Shown: positions 1-7,122, numbered from the stretch's first letter. The stretch: DNA of 7,314 nucleotides from Vibrio sp. 10N.286.49.B1 (GCF_002873335.1 NZ_MCUW01000063.1:1-7314), one strand, 5' to 3'. The notes: generated from the sequence alone by a model not told the origin. Program-made: numbers and translations.

Positions 1-18
1 CTTAAGTGAACGGCATTA
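1..18. repeat. Left copy of an inverted end sequence
   Basis: The first 18 bases closely match the reverse complement of the last 19 bases of the window (7296-7314). The shared core is CGGCATTA, with further agreement outside it, about 16 of 19 aligned columns with one gap. Each copy is followed inward by a small hairpin and a T-rich tract. The match is seen directly. Whether it is a dispersed intergenic repeat, an insertion-sequence end or a recurring terminator type is not known, and either copy may extend beyond the window. Confidence 0.4.
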
Positions 19-40
19 CTCCTATGAGTGCCTTTTCTTT
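12..40 (+). terminator. Possible intrinsic terminator, plus strand
   Basis: GGCA (12-15) can pair with TGCC (29-32) and CTC (19-21) with GAG (26-28), leaving TTA bulged and a four-base loop. The tract TTTTCTTT follows at 33-40. This looks like an imperfect rho-independent terminator for a plus-strand gene lying to the left and converging on narP. The same hairpin without a good T-tract would be read when narP is transcribed, so it could also help end narP. The stem is short and interrupted, so the call is tentative. Confidence 0.35.
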
Positions 41-69
41 ACCTGAGTGTGCTGTCGGTAAGGTACGTG

Positions 70-702
70 TTATTTTAGGTCGCCATATCGCTCAAGATAC
101 AAGATCGTCGCTGCCGTGCGTGACGGTACTTGTAGCTTTCGAAGTAAACTTTTCATATGCACTTTAACTGTGGATTCAGATATAAACAATCGATCGGCTA
201 TTTGCTTGTTTCGGAACCCTTTTGCCACTTCTTGCAGGATCTGGGTTTCACGTTCTGTTAGAGAACTAAAGACGTCTTCCGTATTGCCTCTCTCTTCGAG
301 ATATTTTTCTATAACACGACTGAACGCCTTAGCCCCCACAGCTAACCCGTTTAATCGTTCAATCATCTCATCTGGCTCAGTATCTTTAAGCATGTACCCA
401 TCAGCGCCAGCATTGACGAGTGATTCGATATCAGCGGGACTATCTGATACCGTTAGGATCACAATGTGTCCTTGAAAGTCATCTTCACGCAGGGCTTTCA
501 AGGTATCTAATCCAGACATTCCTTTCATATTTAAATCGAGAAGAATCAGATCAGGTTCATGCTCTTTCGCCAACGCAACCGCATCGACACCATTACTGGC
601 TTCAGCAATGACATCAAACTCATCTTCAAAACTTAACAACTGCCCAATACCCCGTCTCATCAACGGGTGATCATCAACTAACAAGACCTTACATTCGCTC
701 AC
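70..702 (-). CDS. narP: Nitrate/nitrite response regulator NarP
   Basis: This is a 210-residue two-component response regulator of the NarL/FixJ family, close to the usual NarP length of about 215. The receiver domain spans roughly residues 4-120, with acidic pair D10-D11, phosphoacceptor D56 in LILLDLNMKG, T84 and K106 in place. A LuxR-type helix-turn-helix fills about 146-203, including LTERETQILQ and the recognition-helix segment ISESTVKVHMKSLLRKL. It should accept phosphate from NarQ and bind TACYYMT-type heptamers to activate the nap promoter. The start is a GTG at 700-702, preceded after 7 bases by AAGGAG. The gene overlaps the 3' end of narQ by 14 bases, which suggests translational coupling. 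NarP is preferred over NarL because of the nap linkage and the absence of narGHJI, but the two are close relatives. Confidence 0.9.
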   Translation of the reverse strand: MSECKVLLVDDHPLMRRGIGQLLSFEDEFDVIAEASNGVDAVALAKEHEPDLILLDLNMKGMSGLDTLKALREDDFQGHIVILTVSDSPADIESLVNAGADGYMLKDTEPDEMIERLNGLAVGAKAFSRVIEKYLEERGNTEDVFSSLTERETQILQEVAKGFRNKQIADRLFISESTVKVHMKSLLRKLQVPSRTAATILYLERYGDLK

Positions 703-2413
703 TCTGTGGCTCCTTACTTCTTTGAAATATTAATACCACTTCACACCCTGAATTTTGCTCTGCCGTTACCGTTAAATGTGCATTTAGCCGCGCTGCTCGC
801 TCTTGCATAATGCTCATGCCATAATGGTCTAGCTTTTCAGTATTTTGGTCGAACCCTACACCATCATCAATTATTTTAACAGTAACAACGCCATTATCAT
901 CTTCAATCGAGGATACCGTGATCGTTCCTGCTTGTGCGTGCTTTATGGCATTGAGCACAGCCTCACGAATCAACTGGAGCAAGTGAACTTGTTCGTTCAC
1001 TCCCAACTCAAGCGATGACAATTGATTGTCTAACTTAATATCCGCATCTGTGCGCTCATCAAGTTGGTGTAACATCTCCGACACCGCTTCTCCAAACGTC
1101 CCTTCTTTTATTGATAATCGGAACGTTGTCAGTAGTTCTCGTAGCTGTGTGTAAGCACTGTCTAATCCAGCTCGAATATCGTTCAGAACCACCTGAGAGC
1201 GACTGCGCTCAACGTCTGTCAGTTCTTTGGATAAAGAACGATTCAATAACGTGACCTGAATCTTTAAATACGATAGCGATTGAGCCAATGAATCATGCAG
1301 CTCCCGAGCTATTGTCGCCCTTTCTTCCATTACAAGAATATGCTCACTCTGCCGTTGTGCCTTGTTATAATAAACAGCACGAGACAAAATCATCACAAAG
1401 TTATCAATCAGGTCTTCATCGGCGCACGGGATCCCAGGTTGATAGCGCAACGTACCTAGGGTTTCACCATCTAAGTACAAGAGTTTGGTGTGGACGGCTT
1501 GGTCTGTGAACTCACCCTCCGTCGCGACCCAAGGACGTCCTTCTACTTCGTCTACTTTTAGCTCAACAGCTACCACTCCCTCGACGCTGTATATATACGT
1601 TAATATGGCGCGAAAATTTTCATGGGAAATTCGAGTCCCTGCTAGCTCTTGCGATGACTTGTATAACACTTGAAGTGATTGATGCGCATGTTGTAGTTTA
1701 TGCGTTTTTTCATTAACGGCTAACTCTAGACCTCGGTACAATTTGCCCAAATCTGTGGCCATGTTTTGAAAGGCGCGCGATAAGATTCCTAACTCATTGT
1801 TCGATTGAATATCAACCATGACATCAAAAGATCGATTTTGAATTTGCTCACTTGCGGATATGAGTTGACCAAGCGGACGAACAACCTGCTTGCGAACAAA
1901 CAACACAACGTAAATTGCGACAAGTAGAATCGCACCAAGTCCAAATCCACCCGCCCACGCTAGACGAATCAGTTTATTTTCAGAGTGCTCTTGCAAGTTC
2001 AGTACAAAATGATCGATTCGGTCCACAAAATCAGCAACTAAAAGAAGATATTCTGCCCTATCGTCACCATCCAAGACTTTCTTCAAATCGTGCCAGCGAT
2101 AAATGAGTTGATAATATTCATGAGTGATGTGTTCGGGTACATCCCAAGCTTGTAATGCCAACATAGAGGACGAATACAACGAGGCTTCAAACTGTTGTAC
2201 ATGCAAGTGATAAAGAGTGGAGTCGGCTTGAATATCATGGGCTAATCGATAGCTCTGCATCCTCATCGAACCAGAGACATTGACCGCTTCTGCGTCGTTC
2301 AGACTAGACGCTAACGTCAGGATCGCAAAATTAGTGGTCACCACCGAAAGTAGTAGAATACCTATCATTGCTTTAGCAATGGTCCCTGTTAACGACTTAG
2401 TCACTCGTCTCAT
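689..2413 (-). CDS. narQ: Nitrate/nitrite sensor histidine kinase NarQ
   Basis: This is a 574-residue inner-membrane sensor kinase, close to E. coli NarQ (about 566). A first membrane span lies near residues 15-36, followed directly by the periplasmic P-box ligand motif around 39-57 (NDAEAVNVSGSMRMQSYRLA), whose R51 corresponds to the nitrate-binding arginine of this family. A second span covers about 149-173, then a HAMP domain and coiled coil to about 250. A central GAF-like module spans roughly 250-345. The HisKA_3 dimerisation helix carries phosphoacceptor H373 in ARELHDSLAQ. The ATPase domain has an N-box with N488 in IREAVLNAIKHA and a G-box DDGVGF (516-521). The start ATG has only a weak GAAGA Shine-Dalgarno about four bases upstream. 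It is the first gene of a narQ-narP operon diverging from nap, so it may be co-regulated with its target. NarX is less likely given the pairing with NarP and the nap context. Confidence 0.92.
   Translation of the reverse strand: MRRVTKSLTGTIAKAMIGILLLSVVTTNFAILTLASSLNDAEAVNVSGSMRMQSYRLAHDIQADSTLYHLHVQQFEASLYSSSMLALQAWDVPEHITHEYYQLIYRWHDLKKVLDGDDRAEYLLLVADFVDRIDHFVLNLQEHSENKLIRLAWAGGFGLGAILLVAIYVVLFVRKQVVRPLGQLISASEQIQNRSFDVMVDIQSNNELGILSRAFQNMATDLGKLYRGLELAVNEKTHKLQHAHQSLQVLYKSSQELAGTRISHENFRAILTYIYSVEGVVAVELKVDEVEGRPWVATEGEFTDQAVHTKLLYLDGETLGTLRYQPGIPCADEDLIDNFVMILSRAVYYNKAQRQSEHILVMEERATIARELHDSLAQSLSYLKIQVTLLNRSLSKELTDVERSRSQVVLNDIRAGLDSAYTQLRELLTTFRLSIKEGTFGEAVSEMLHQLDERTDADIKLDNQLSSLELGVNEQVHLLQLIREAVLNAIKHAQAGTITVSSIEDDNGVVTVKIIDDGVGFDQNTEKLDHYGMSIMQERAARLNAHLTVTAEQNSGCEVVLIFQRSKEPQSERM
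710..715 (-). promoter_or_regulatory. Ribosome binding site of narP
   Basis: Read on the minus strand this is AAGGAG, seven bases before the GTG at 702. It lies inside the last codons of narQ. The only nearby ATG (692-694) is in another frame, so this site fixes GTG as the narP start. Confidence 0.8.
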
Positions 2414-2502
2414 GTTTTCTTCATCTCGTCTACAAGTTTACATACTATCGTATTCTATCGAAATTGTAGATCACACTGCCTCGATTTATAGCCTGTAATT
2501 TA

Positions 2503-2516
2503 TTGATCTAAAACAA
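2503..2516. promoter_or_regulatory. Predicted FNR binding site
   Basis: TTGATCTAAAACAA matches the FNR consensus TTGAT-N4-ATCAA at all but one of the ten specified positions. Its centre, 2509.5, would lie near -71.5 if napF transcription starts around 2581, a spacing used by FNR at class I promoters. It lies about 96 bases from the narQ start codon and could serve either direction. FNR control of nap is established in E. coli; here it is inferred from the motif. Confidence 0.65.
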
Positions 2517-2531
2517 TGATAGCCTAAAATT

Positions 2532-2546
2532 AACCCCTAAGGGGTA
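2532..2546. promoter_or_regulatory. NarP-like inverted heptamer pair
   Basis: AACCCCT (2532-2538) and AGGGGTA (2540-2546) face each other. The right arm fits AKRRGTA, the complement of the TACYYMT heptamer, exactly, and the left arm misses only its first base. The usual NarP arrangement has two bases between heptamers (7-2-7); here a single A separates them. The centre, 2539, would sit near -42 from the proposed start site, suitable for activation. The context with narP and nap makes NarP the likely ligand, but the spacing is off the norm. Confidence 0.6.
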
Positions 2547-2568
2547 TTTATACAAATGTGTCAAAAAC

Positions 2569-2574
2569 TACAAT
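2569..2574 (+). promoter_or_regulatory. Candidate napF -10 element
   Basis: TACAAT differs from TATAAT at one position. The sequence 17 bases upstream (ATTTAT) is a poor -35, as expected for a promoter that depends on activators. It predicts a start near 2581 and a leader of about 88 bases. The position puts the heptamer repeat at about -42 and the FNR box at about -71.5, a consistent geometry, but no start site is demonstrated. Confidence 0.4.
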
Positions 2575-2610
2575 TTATATGTTTATTAATTAAAGATTGT
2601 TAACAGATCG

Positions 2611-2635
2611 ATTTACACTCTTTCAGAGTATAAAT
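2611..2635. repeat. Inverted repeat in the napF leader
   Basis: Arms 2611-2621 and 2625-2635 pair at 10 of 11 positions, with one C-A mismatch (2616/2630) and a TTC loop. As RNA it would form a stem-loop in the predicted napF leader, ending 33 bases before the start codon. As DNA it could be an operator. No T-run follows, so it is not a simple terminator. It does not match the FNR or NarP consensus, and I cannot assign a binding protein. Confidence 0.5.
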
Positions 2636-2668
2636 GGGGTCACAAGACTGTCTTTATTGGTGGTGTGA

Positions 2669-3148
2669 ATGGTTGATATTTCAAAGCGTCGTTTTTTCAC
2701 GAGAAAACAGATAGACACCAAACAAGCGCGTTTGCCTTGGGTTAAAAATCTTCAAGACTTTACAGACTTGTGTACGCGATGCGGAAAATGTGTTGAAGCC
2801 TGCGAAACGAAAATTATTAAAAATGGCGACGGCGGCTACCCAAGTATCGACTTCACAATCGACGAATGTACTTTTTGCTATAAATGTGCAGAAATCTGTC
2901 CACAGCCTATATTTAATAGCAAGGACACCCTACCGTGGGAAGCCAAAGCAGTCATCGATGATTCATGTTTCGCGCATAAAAATGTCGAATGCCGAAGCTG
3001 TGGAGATGCATGTGAAACCATGGCAATCCGCTTTAAATTACGAATTGGTGGGGTAGCTTTACCAGAAATCGAGTTAGATGAATGCAATGGATGTGGCGCG
3101 TGCGTGTCTACTTGCCCTGCTTCATCAATCTCTGTGAGCAATTTATAA
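2669..3148 (+). CDS. napF: Iron-sulfur accessory protein NapF
   Basis: This 159-residue ferredoxin-like protein has sixteen cysteines in four cluster motifs. They are C35-C38-C41-C45, C67-C70-C73-C77 (followed by proline), C100-C108-C111-C115 with a long first gap, and C139-C142-C145-C149 (followed by proline). All four predict [4Fe-4S] clusters. There is no signal peptide or membrane span; the N-terminal KRRFF resembles a twin-arginine motif but has no hydrophobic stretch after it, as in other NapF proteins. Known NapF proteins are cytoplasmic, bind the NapA precursor and are thought to help its iron-sulfur maturation or activity before export. It is the first gene of the operon, 21 bases before napD. 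The ribosome binding site is weak. Length is close to E. coli NapF (about 164). Confidence 0.93.
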   Translation: MVDISKRRFFTRKQIDTKQARLPWVKNLQDFTDLCTRCGKCVEACETKIIKNGDGGYPSIDFTIDECTFCYKCAEICPQPIFNSKDTLPWEAKAVIDDSCFAHKNVECRSCGDACETMAIRFKLRIGGVALPEIELDECNGCGACVSTCPASSISVSNL

Positions 3149-3169
3149 AAACAATGAGAAAAACTATTT

Positions 3170-3478
3170 ATGTCACTAAATGAAGTGCACATTTCAAGTT
3201 TAGTAGTGCATTGCAAGGCTGACGCGCTTGCAGAAGTGAAAGCGAAAATCGAATCATACGACAACGCTGAAATTTATGGCGACAGTGAGGACGGCAAGAT
3301 TATCGTTGTCCTAGAAACCGAGAACCAAGGTTACGTTACTGACACCATTGACGCTATTAACAACTTACCAAATGTCCTCAACACAGCTTTAGTTTATCAC
3401 CAAATTGAGACTGGCTTGGAAGAGGATTCAAACACTAACACTGGAAGTAACCATTCCCAACTTGAGGGTGAAGTATGA
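3170..3478 (+). CDS. napD: NapA signal-peptide chaperone NapD
   Basis: This 102-residue protein belongs to the NapD family of small cytoplasmic ferredoxin-fold chaperones, which bind the Tat signal peptide of NapA and hold back export until the cofactors are inserted. Family features include an early strand [10 protein letters not shown] (7-16), the GKIIVVLET strand (42-50) and the closing [10 protein letters not shown] (69-78). The core ends near residue 80. The last 22 residues form a polar, acidic tail ([11 protein letters not shown] and onward), making the protein somewhat longer than the E. coli one (about 87). The final codons overlap the napA start by four bases (ATGA at 3475-3478), which implies coupled translation of chaperone and client. 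Its own Shine-Dalgarno is poor, a GAG about 11 bases before the ATG. Confidence 0.92.
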   Translation: MSLNEVHISSLVVHCKADALAEVKAKIESYDNAEIYGDSEDGKIIVVLETENQGYVTDTIDAINNLPNVLNTALVYHQIETGLEEDSNTNTGSNHSQLEGEV

Positions 3479-5964
3479 AAATGACAAGACGAGCATTCGT
3501 GAAAGCGAATGCAGCGGCATCAGCGGCCGCGGTAGCAGGTATAACCCTACCCGCTTCTGCGACTAACCTGATCGCTAGCTCAGATCAAACGAAAATCACC
3601 TGGGACAAGGCCCCTTGTCGCTTTTGCGGTACAGGCTGTTCAGTCTTAGTTGGGACTCAAAATGGTAAGGTTGTGGCCACACAGGGTGACCCAGAGGCTC
3701 CAGTAAACAAAGGCCTAAACTGTATCAAGGGCTACTTCCTTTCAAAAATAATGTACGGTAACGACCGCCTGCAACAACCACTCCTTCGAATGACCGATGG
3801 TAAGTACGACAAAGAAGGTGAGTTTACGCCAATTTCTTGGGACGATGCTTTTGATATCATGGCTGAGAAATGGAAAGCCTCATTGAAAGCGAAAGGACCA
3901 ACCAGTGTTGGTATGTTTGGTTCTGGCCAGTGGACTGTCATGGAAGGCTACGCTGCCGCCAAAATGATGAAAGCAGGCTTCCGTTCAAACAACATTGACC
4001 CGAACGCTCGTCACTGTATGGCTTCTGCCGTTGTCGGTTTCATGCGAGCTTTCGGTATCGACGAACCAATGGGTTGTTACGACGATTTTGAGAACGCTGA
4101 TGCATTCGTGCTTTGGGGTTCGAACATGGCAGAAATGCACCCAGTACTATGGACGCGCATCACTGACCGTCGTTTAAGCCATCCGCATGTCAAAGTGAAT
4201 GTACTCTCTACGTACTACCACCGTTCATTTGAGCTTGCCGACGAAGGTTACATTTTTGAGCCACAATCTGACCTAGCTATCGCAAACTTCATTGCAAACT
4301 ACATCATCCAAAACGATGCAGTTAACTGGGACTTTGTTAATAAGCATACTAATTTCAAGCAAGCTGACACCGATATTGGTTACGGTTTACGAGACGATAA
4401 TCCTCTTCAACAAGAAGCGGCGAATCCAAACTCGGGTAAAATGAGTGCAATTAACTTTGAACAATATAAAGCGTCTGTTGCGCCTTATACTGTTGAAAAA
4501 GCGTCTGAGATTTCAGGTGTTTCAGAAGACAAATTAATCCAACTAGCCAAGCAATACGCCGATCCGAATATCAAGGTCATGTCCTTGTGGACAATGGGTA
4601 TGAACCAACATACTCGCGGCGTTTGGATGAACGGCCTTGTTTACAACATCCACTTGTTGACAGGTAAAATTGCTACTCCAGGTAACAGCCCGTTCTCTTT
4701 GACAGGCCAACCATCTGCGTGTGGTACCGCCCGTGAAGTGGGTACATTTGCACACCGTCTACCAGCAGATATGGTTGTTGCTAACCCTAAACATCGCGCG
4801 ATCGCGGAAAAAGAATGGAAACTACCTGAAGGTACGATTCCACCGAAACCAGGCTTCCACGCTGTACAGCAAGATCGCATGCTAAACGACGGCGTACTTA
4901 ATTGTTATTGGGTACAATGTAATAACAACATGCAAGCTGGTCCAAACATTAATGAAGAACGTTTACCTGGTTACCGCAATCCAGAAAACTTCATCATCGT
5001 TTCAGACCCTTACCCAACGGCTACTGCACAAGCTGGTGACCTTATTCTCCCTACAGCTATGTGGATTGAGAAAGAAGGTGCTTACGGTAACGCAGAACGT
5101 CGTACTCAAGCTTGGTATCAACAAGTTGGTACTGTCGGAGAGTCAAAATCTGATCTTTGGCAAGTCATGGAGTTCTCAAAACGCTTCATGATGGAAGATG
5201 TTTGGCCTGAAGAGCTACTTGCAAAAGCGCCTGAGTATCGTGGTAAGACGATGTACGATATGCTATTTAAAAATGGTCAAGTCGACAAATTTCCGATTGA
5301 AGAAGCGCGTGAGCTGAACGACGACGCTCATCACTTTGGTTACTACGTGCAAAAAGGACTGTTCGAAGAATATGCCGCATTTGGACGTGGTCATGGCCAT
5401 GATTTGGCACCTTATGACACTTATCATCAAGTTCGTGGTCTTCGCTGGCCAGTGGTCGACGGAAAAGAAACACTATGGCGCTATAAAGAGGGTTCAGATC
5501 CTTATGCCAAAAAAGGATCGGGTTGGGATTTCTATGGTAAGCCTGACGGCAAAGCATGGATCATTTCTGCCCCATACGAAGCGCCACCGGAGGTTCCGAA
5601 TGAAGAGTTTGACCTTTGGTTATGTACAGGCCGTGTCTTAGAGCATTGGCACACAGGCACTATGACTCGCCGAGTTCCTGAGCTGTACAAAGCAGTTCCA
5701 GACGCGGTTTGCTACATCCACCCTGAAGATGCAAAAACACGTGGTCTTCGTCGTGGTGATGAAGTGGTAATGTCAAACAAACGAGGGGAAGTTCGCGTCC
5801 GTGTGGAAACTCGTGGCCGTAACCGCCCACCTCAAGGATTGGTTTTCGTTCCATTCTTCGACGCTCGTATTTTGATCAACAAGCTGATTCTAGACGCTAC
5901 TGATCCTCTGTCTAAACAGACAGACTTCAAGAAATGTCCGGTAAAAATCACTAAAGTTGCATAA
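3475..5964 (+). CDS. napA: Periplasmic nitrate reductase catalytic subunit NapA
   Basis: This 829-residue molybdoenzyme of the DMSO reductase superfamily reduces nitrate to nitrite in the periplasm; E. coli NapA has 828 residues, so it is full length. The N-terminus carries a Tat signal (TRRAFVK, residues 4-10, then an Ala-rich hydrophobic stretch), with likely cleavage after ASA near residue 29. The [4Fe-4S] cluster is bound by C48, C51, C55 and C83, with K85 as the conserved lysine between cluster and molybdopterin. C181 in NARHCMASA is the expected molybdenum ligand. The C-terminal molybdopterin-dinucleotide binding domain covers roughly residues 700-829, including [17 protein letters not shown]. 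Translation starts within the end of napD, with GAGGGTG as ribosome binding site. No frameshift or missing key residue was found. The partner NapB is encoded 82 bases downstream beyond a hairpin. Confidence 0.98.
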   Translation: MKMTRRAFVKANAAASAAAVAGITLPASATNLIASSDQTKITWDKAPCRFCGTGCSVLVGTQNGKVVATQGDPEAPVNKGLNCIKGYFLSKIMYGNDRLQQPLLRMTDGKYDKEGEFTPISWDDAFDIMAEKWKASLKAKGPTSVGMFGSGQWTVMEGYAAAKMMKAGFRSNNIDPNARHCMASAVVGFMRAFGIDEPMGCYDDFENADAFVLWGSNMAEMHPVLWTRITDRRLSHPHVKVNVLSTYYHRSFELADEGYIFEPQSDLAIANFIANYIIQNDAVNWDFVNKHTNFKQADTDIGYGLRDDNPLQQEAANPNSGKMSAINFEQYKASVAPYTVEKASEISGVSEDKLIQLAKQYADPNIKVMSLWTMGMNQHTRGVWMNGLVYNIHLLTGKIATPGNSPFSLTGQPSACGTAREVGTFAHRLPADMVVANPKHRAIAEKEWKLPEGTIPPKPGFHAVQQDRMLNDGVLNCYWVQCNNNMQAGPNINEERLPGYRNPENFIIVSDPYPTATAQAGDLILPTAMWIEKEGAYGNAERRTQAWYQQVGTVGESKSDLWQVMEFSKRFMMEDVWPEELLAKAPEYRGKTMYDMLFKNGQVDKFPIEEARELNDDAHHFGYYVQKGLFEEYAAFGRGHGHDLAPYDTYHQVRGLRWPVVDGKETLWRYKEGSDPYAKKGSGWDFYGKPDGKAWIISAPYEAPPEVPNEEFDLWLCTGRVLEHWHTGTMTRRVPELYKAVPDAVCYIHPEDAKTRGLRRGDEVVMSNKRGEVRVRVETRGRNRPPQGLVFVPFFDARILINKLILDATDPLSKQTDFKKCPVKITKVA

Positions 5965-5985
5965 TAAACAACGAGTAACAATTTA

Positions 5986-6014
5986 ATGGCTGTACGGCAT
6001 GTACCGGCAGCCAT
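5986..6014 (+). other. Intercistronic hairpin between napA and napB
   Basis: ATGGCTG (5986-5992) pairs with CAGCCAT (6008-6014). The stem extends through a T-G wobble and, past one bulged A, through CGG (5995-5997) with CCG (6004-6006), closing a six-base loop. It begins 21 bases after the napA stop codon. The bases after it are CAATAAATTA, not a T-run, so it does not look like an intrinsic terminator. A role in mRNA processing or 3' end protection of the napFDA portion is plausible. The ATGGC sequence recurs at 6030-6034 next to the napB ribosome binding site, allowing an alternative pairing with 6010-6014. Confidence 0.6.
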
Positions 6015-6046
6015 CAATAAATTAGCCAAATGGCGGAGAATATAAG

Positions 6047-6508
6047 ATGAAAAAACTGTTAGTCGCTGTTCTTTCTGTTGGCGCATTGCTTACTGGCATT
6101 GCACAAGCGGAACTGAATAATCCTGGTGGTATCGGTGGTGTAGAATCACTTCGCGGTGCATCCCAACTCGAAGATACTCGTCCTGCCGACGACTTTAAGA
6201 AATACCCACGAGACCAAGTCATTGAAAGTGACTTTGTATACCAACCACCACTGATTCCTCATCAGATTCGTGGCTACGAGGTATCACTCAATGCCAACAA
6301 ATGTCTAGCTTGCCACAGCTGGAAAAATGCAAAAGAAATGGGCGCGACAAAAATCAGCGTAACTCACTATATGAATCGTGAAGACGCTGTACTTGCAGAT
6401 GTCTCTCCTAGACGTTATTTCTGCTTACAATGTCACGTTCCACAGGCTGATGCTCAACCATTAGTTGCTAATGATTTTGAACGCGTTGATTCACTGCGTG
6501 ATAAATAG
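6047..6508 (+). CDS. napB: Diheme cytochrome c subunit NapB
   Basis: This 153-residue protein is the small electron-transfer subunit of the NapAB complex. It has a Sec signal peptide (KK at 2-3, a hydrophobic core, and likely cleavage after AQA at residue 21), giving a mature periplasmic protein of about 132 residues. Two CXXCH heme c sites are present: C86-C89-H90 and C126-C129-H130. H72 and H107 are well-placed candidates for the distal heme ligands. The segment SLRGASQLEDTRPADDFKKY and the RRYFCLQCHVPQ context are typical of the family. It takes electrons from NapC and passes them to the NapA cluster. The ribosome binding site is GGAG at 6035-6038, eight bases before the ATG. The gene ends 25 bases before napC. 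Heme attachment needs cytochrome c maturation genes, which are not in the window. Confidence 0.95.
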   Translation: MKKLLVAVLSVGALLTGIAQAELNNPGGIGGVESLRGASQLEDTRPADDFKKYPRDQVIESDFVYQPPLIPHQIRGYEVSLNANKCLACHSWKNAKEMGATKISVTHYMNREDAVLADVSPRRYFCLQCHVPQADAQPLVANDFERVDSLRDK

Positions 6509-6533
6509 CCATAGGCGTTAAGAGAGGCTATCT

Positions 6534-7112
6534 ATGAAATTTTTAAAAGCGTTTTGGATGCGTTTAAAATCCCCTAGCAAAGCGGCCGCTGGTGTTGTTT
6601 TGTTCATGGGTTTTGCTGGCGGTTTACTCTTTTGGGGTGCATTCAATACGGGTATGGAGGCAACCAACACGGAAGAATTCTGTTCTGGCTGTCATGCCCC
6701 TATCGTTGCTGAGATCCAAGAGACTATTCACTATTCCAACCGTTCTGGTGTTCGTGCTATATGTTCAGATTGCCACGTTCCTCATGAATGGACCGATAAG
6801 ATCGTTCGTAAAGTGCAAGCATCAAAAGAGTTATTTGCCCACTACGTTACGAAGACTATCGACACACCTGAGAAATTTCAGGCGCGTCGTGCGCACTTAG
6901 CGGAACGGGAATGGGCTCGTTTAAAGAACAACGATTCTCTTGAGTGTCGTAACTGTCATGAGTTTGAGTTTATGGATTTCTCAGAACAAGGCCCACGTAG
7001 TGTAAAACAACACTCAACAGCCCTAGCTTCTGGTGAGAAAACCTGTGTCGATTGTCACAAAGGTATCGCACACAAACTACCAGACATGCACGGCGTTGAA
7101 GGTTGGCAATAA
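6534..7112 (+). CDS. napC: Tetraheme quinol dehydrogenase NapC
   Basis: This 192-residue membrane-anchored cytochrome c of the NapC/NirT family oxidises membrane quinol and delivers the electrons to NapB. A short cytoplasmic N-terminus is followed by one membrane span at about 17-37 (AAAGVVLFMGFAGGLLFWGA), which serves as an uncleaved anchor. Four CXXCH heme sites lie in the periplasmic part: C50-C53-H54, C77-C80-H81, C138-C141-H142 and C171-C174-H175. Extra histidines such as H66, H84, H160 and H180 are candidates for axial ligation. Length is near E. coli NapC (about 200). GAGAGG at 6522-6527, six bases from the ATG, is the ribosome binding site. With no NapG or NapH nearby, NapC is the only quinol-oxidising route encoded here. 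TorC- and NrfH-like relatives are less likely given the context and size. Confidence 0.95.
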   Translation: MKFLKAFWMRLKSPSKAAAGVVLFMGFAGGLLFWGAFNTGMEATNTEEFCSGCHAPIVAEIQETIHYSNRSGVRAICSDCHVPHEWTDKIVRKVQASKELFAHYVTKTIDTPEKFQARRAHLAEREWARLKNNDSLECRNCHEFEFMDFSEQGPRSVKQHSTALASGEKTCVDCHKGIAHKLPDMHGVEGWQ

Positions 7113-7116
7113 GGAG
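7111..7116 (+). promoter_or_regulatory. Strong ribosome binding site of the small ORF
   Basis: AAGGAG overlaps the last two bases of the napC stop codon and lies six bases before the ATG at 7123. It is the best Shine-Dalgarno of the plus-strand genes here, and argues strongly that the short reading frame is translated together with napC. Confidence 0.75.
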
Positions 7117-7122
7117 CATTAA

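Larger units (their letters stand above)
2414..2668. promoter_or_regulatory. Divergent narQ / napF control region
   Basis: This 255-base AT-rich gap separates the divergently transcribed narQ and napF genes and contains no credible open reading frame. It holds an FNR-like box (2503-2516), an inverted repeat of NarP-like heptamers (2532-2546), a -10 hexamer facing napF (2569-2574) and a second inverted repeat (2611-2635), each listed separately. For narQ no convincing promoter could be picked: TAGAAT (minus strand, 2457-2452) is a possible -10 but lacks a good -35. The napF ATG is preceded only by a weak GGTGG (2662-2666 region), and an in-frame TGA directly before it rules out an upstream start. 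Confidence 0.75.

Noticed and set aside
2554..2576. CRP-like site starting AAATGTG in the nap promoter
   Set aside because: The left half fits, but the right half matches only three of five key bases, and it would overlap the proposed -10 element.
2600..2634. Second napF promoter with TTAACA as -35 and TATAAA as -10
   Set aside because: The spacing between the hexamers is 23 bases, too long for a sigma-70 promoter.
2671..2711. Twin-arginine export signal on NapF (KRRFF)
   Set aside because: No hydrophobic region follows the arginines, and NapF proteins are known to be cytoplasmic.
2878..3264. 128-codon minus-strand reading frame across napF and napD
   Set aside because: It lies antisense to two well-supported genes, shows no recognisable domain, and spans their junction as expected of a shadow frame.
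5267..5557. 96-codon minus-strand frame within napA, and the similar plus-strand frame at 5336-5641
   Set aside because: Both sit inside conserved napA coding sequence, have no visible ribosome site and no familiar motif.
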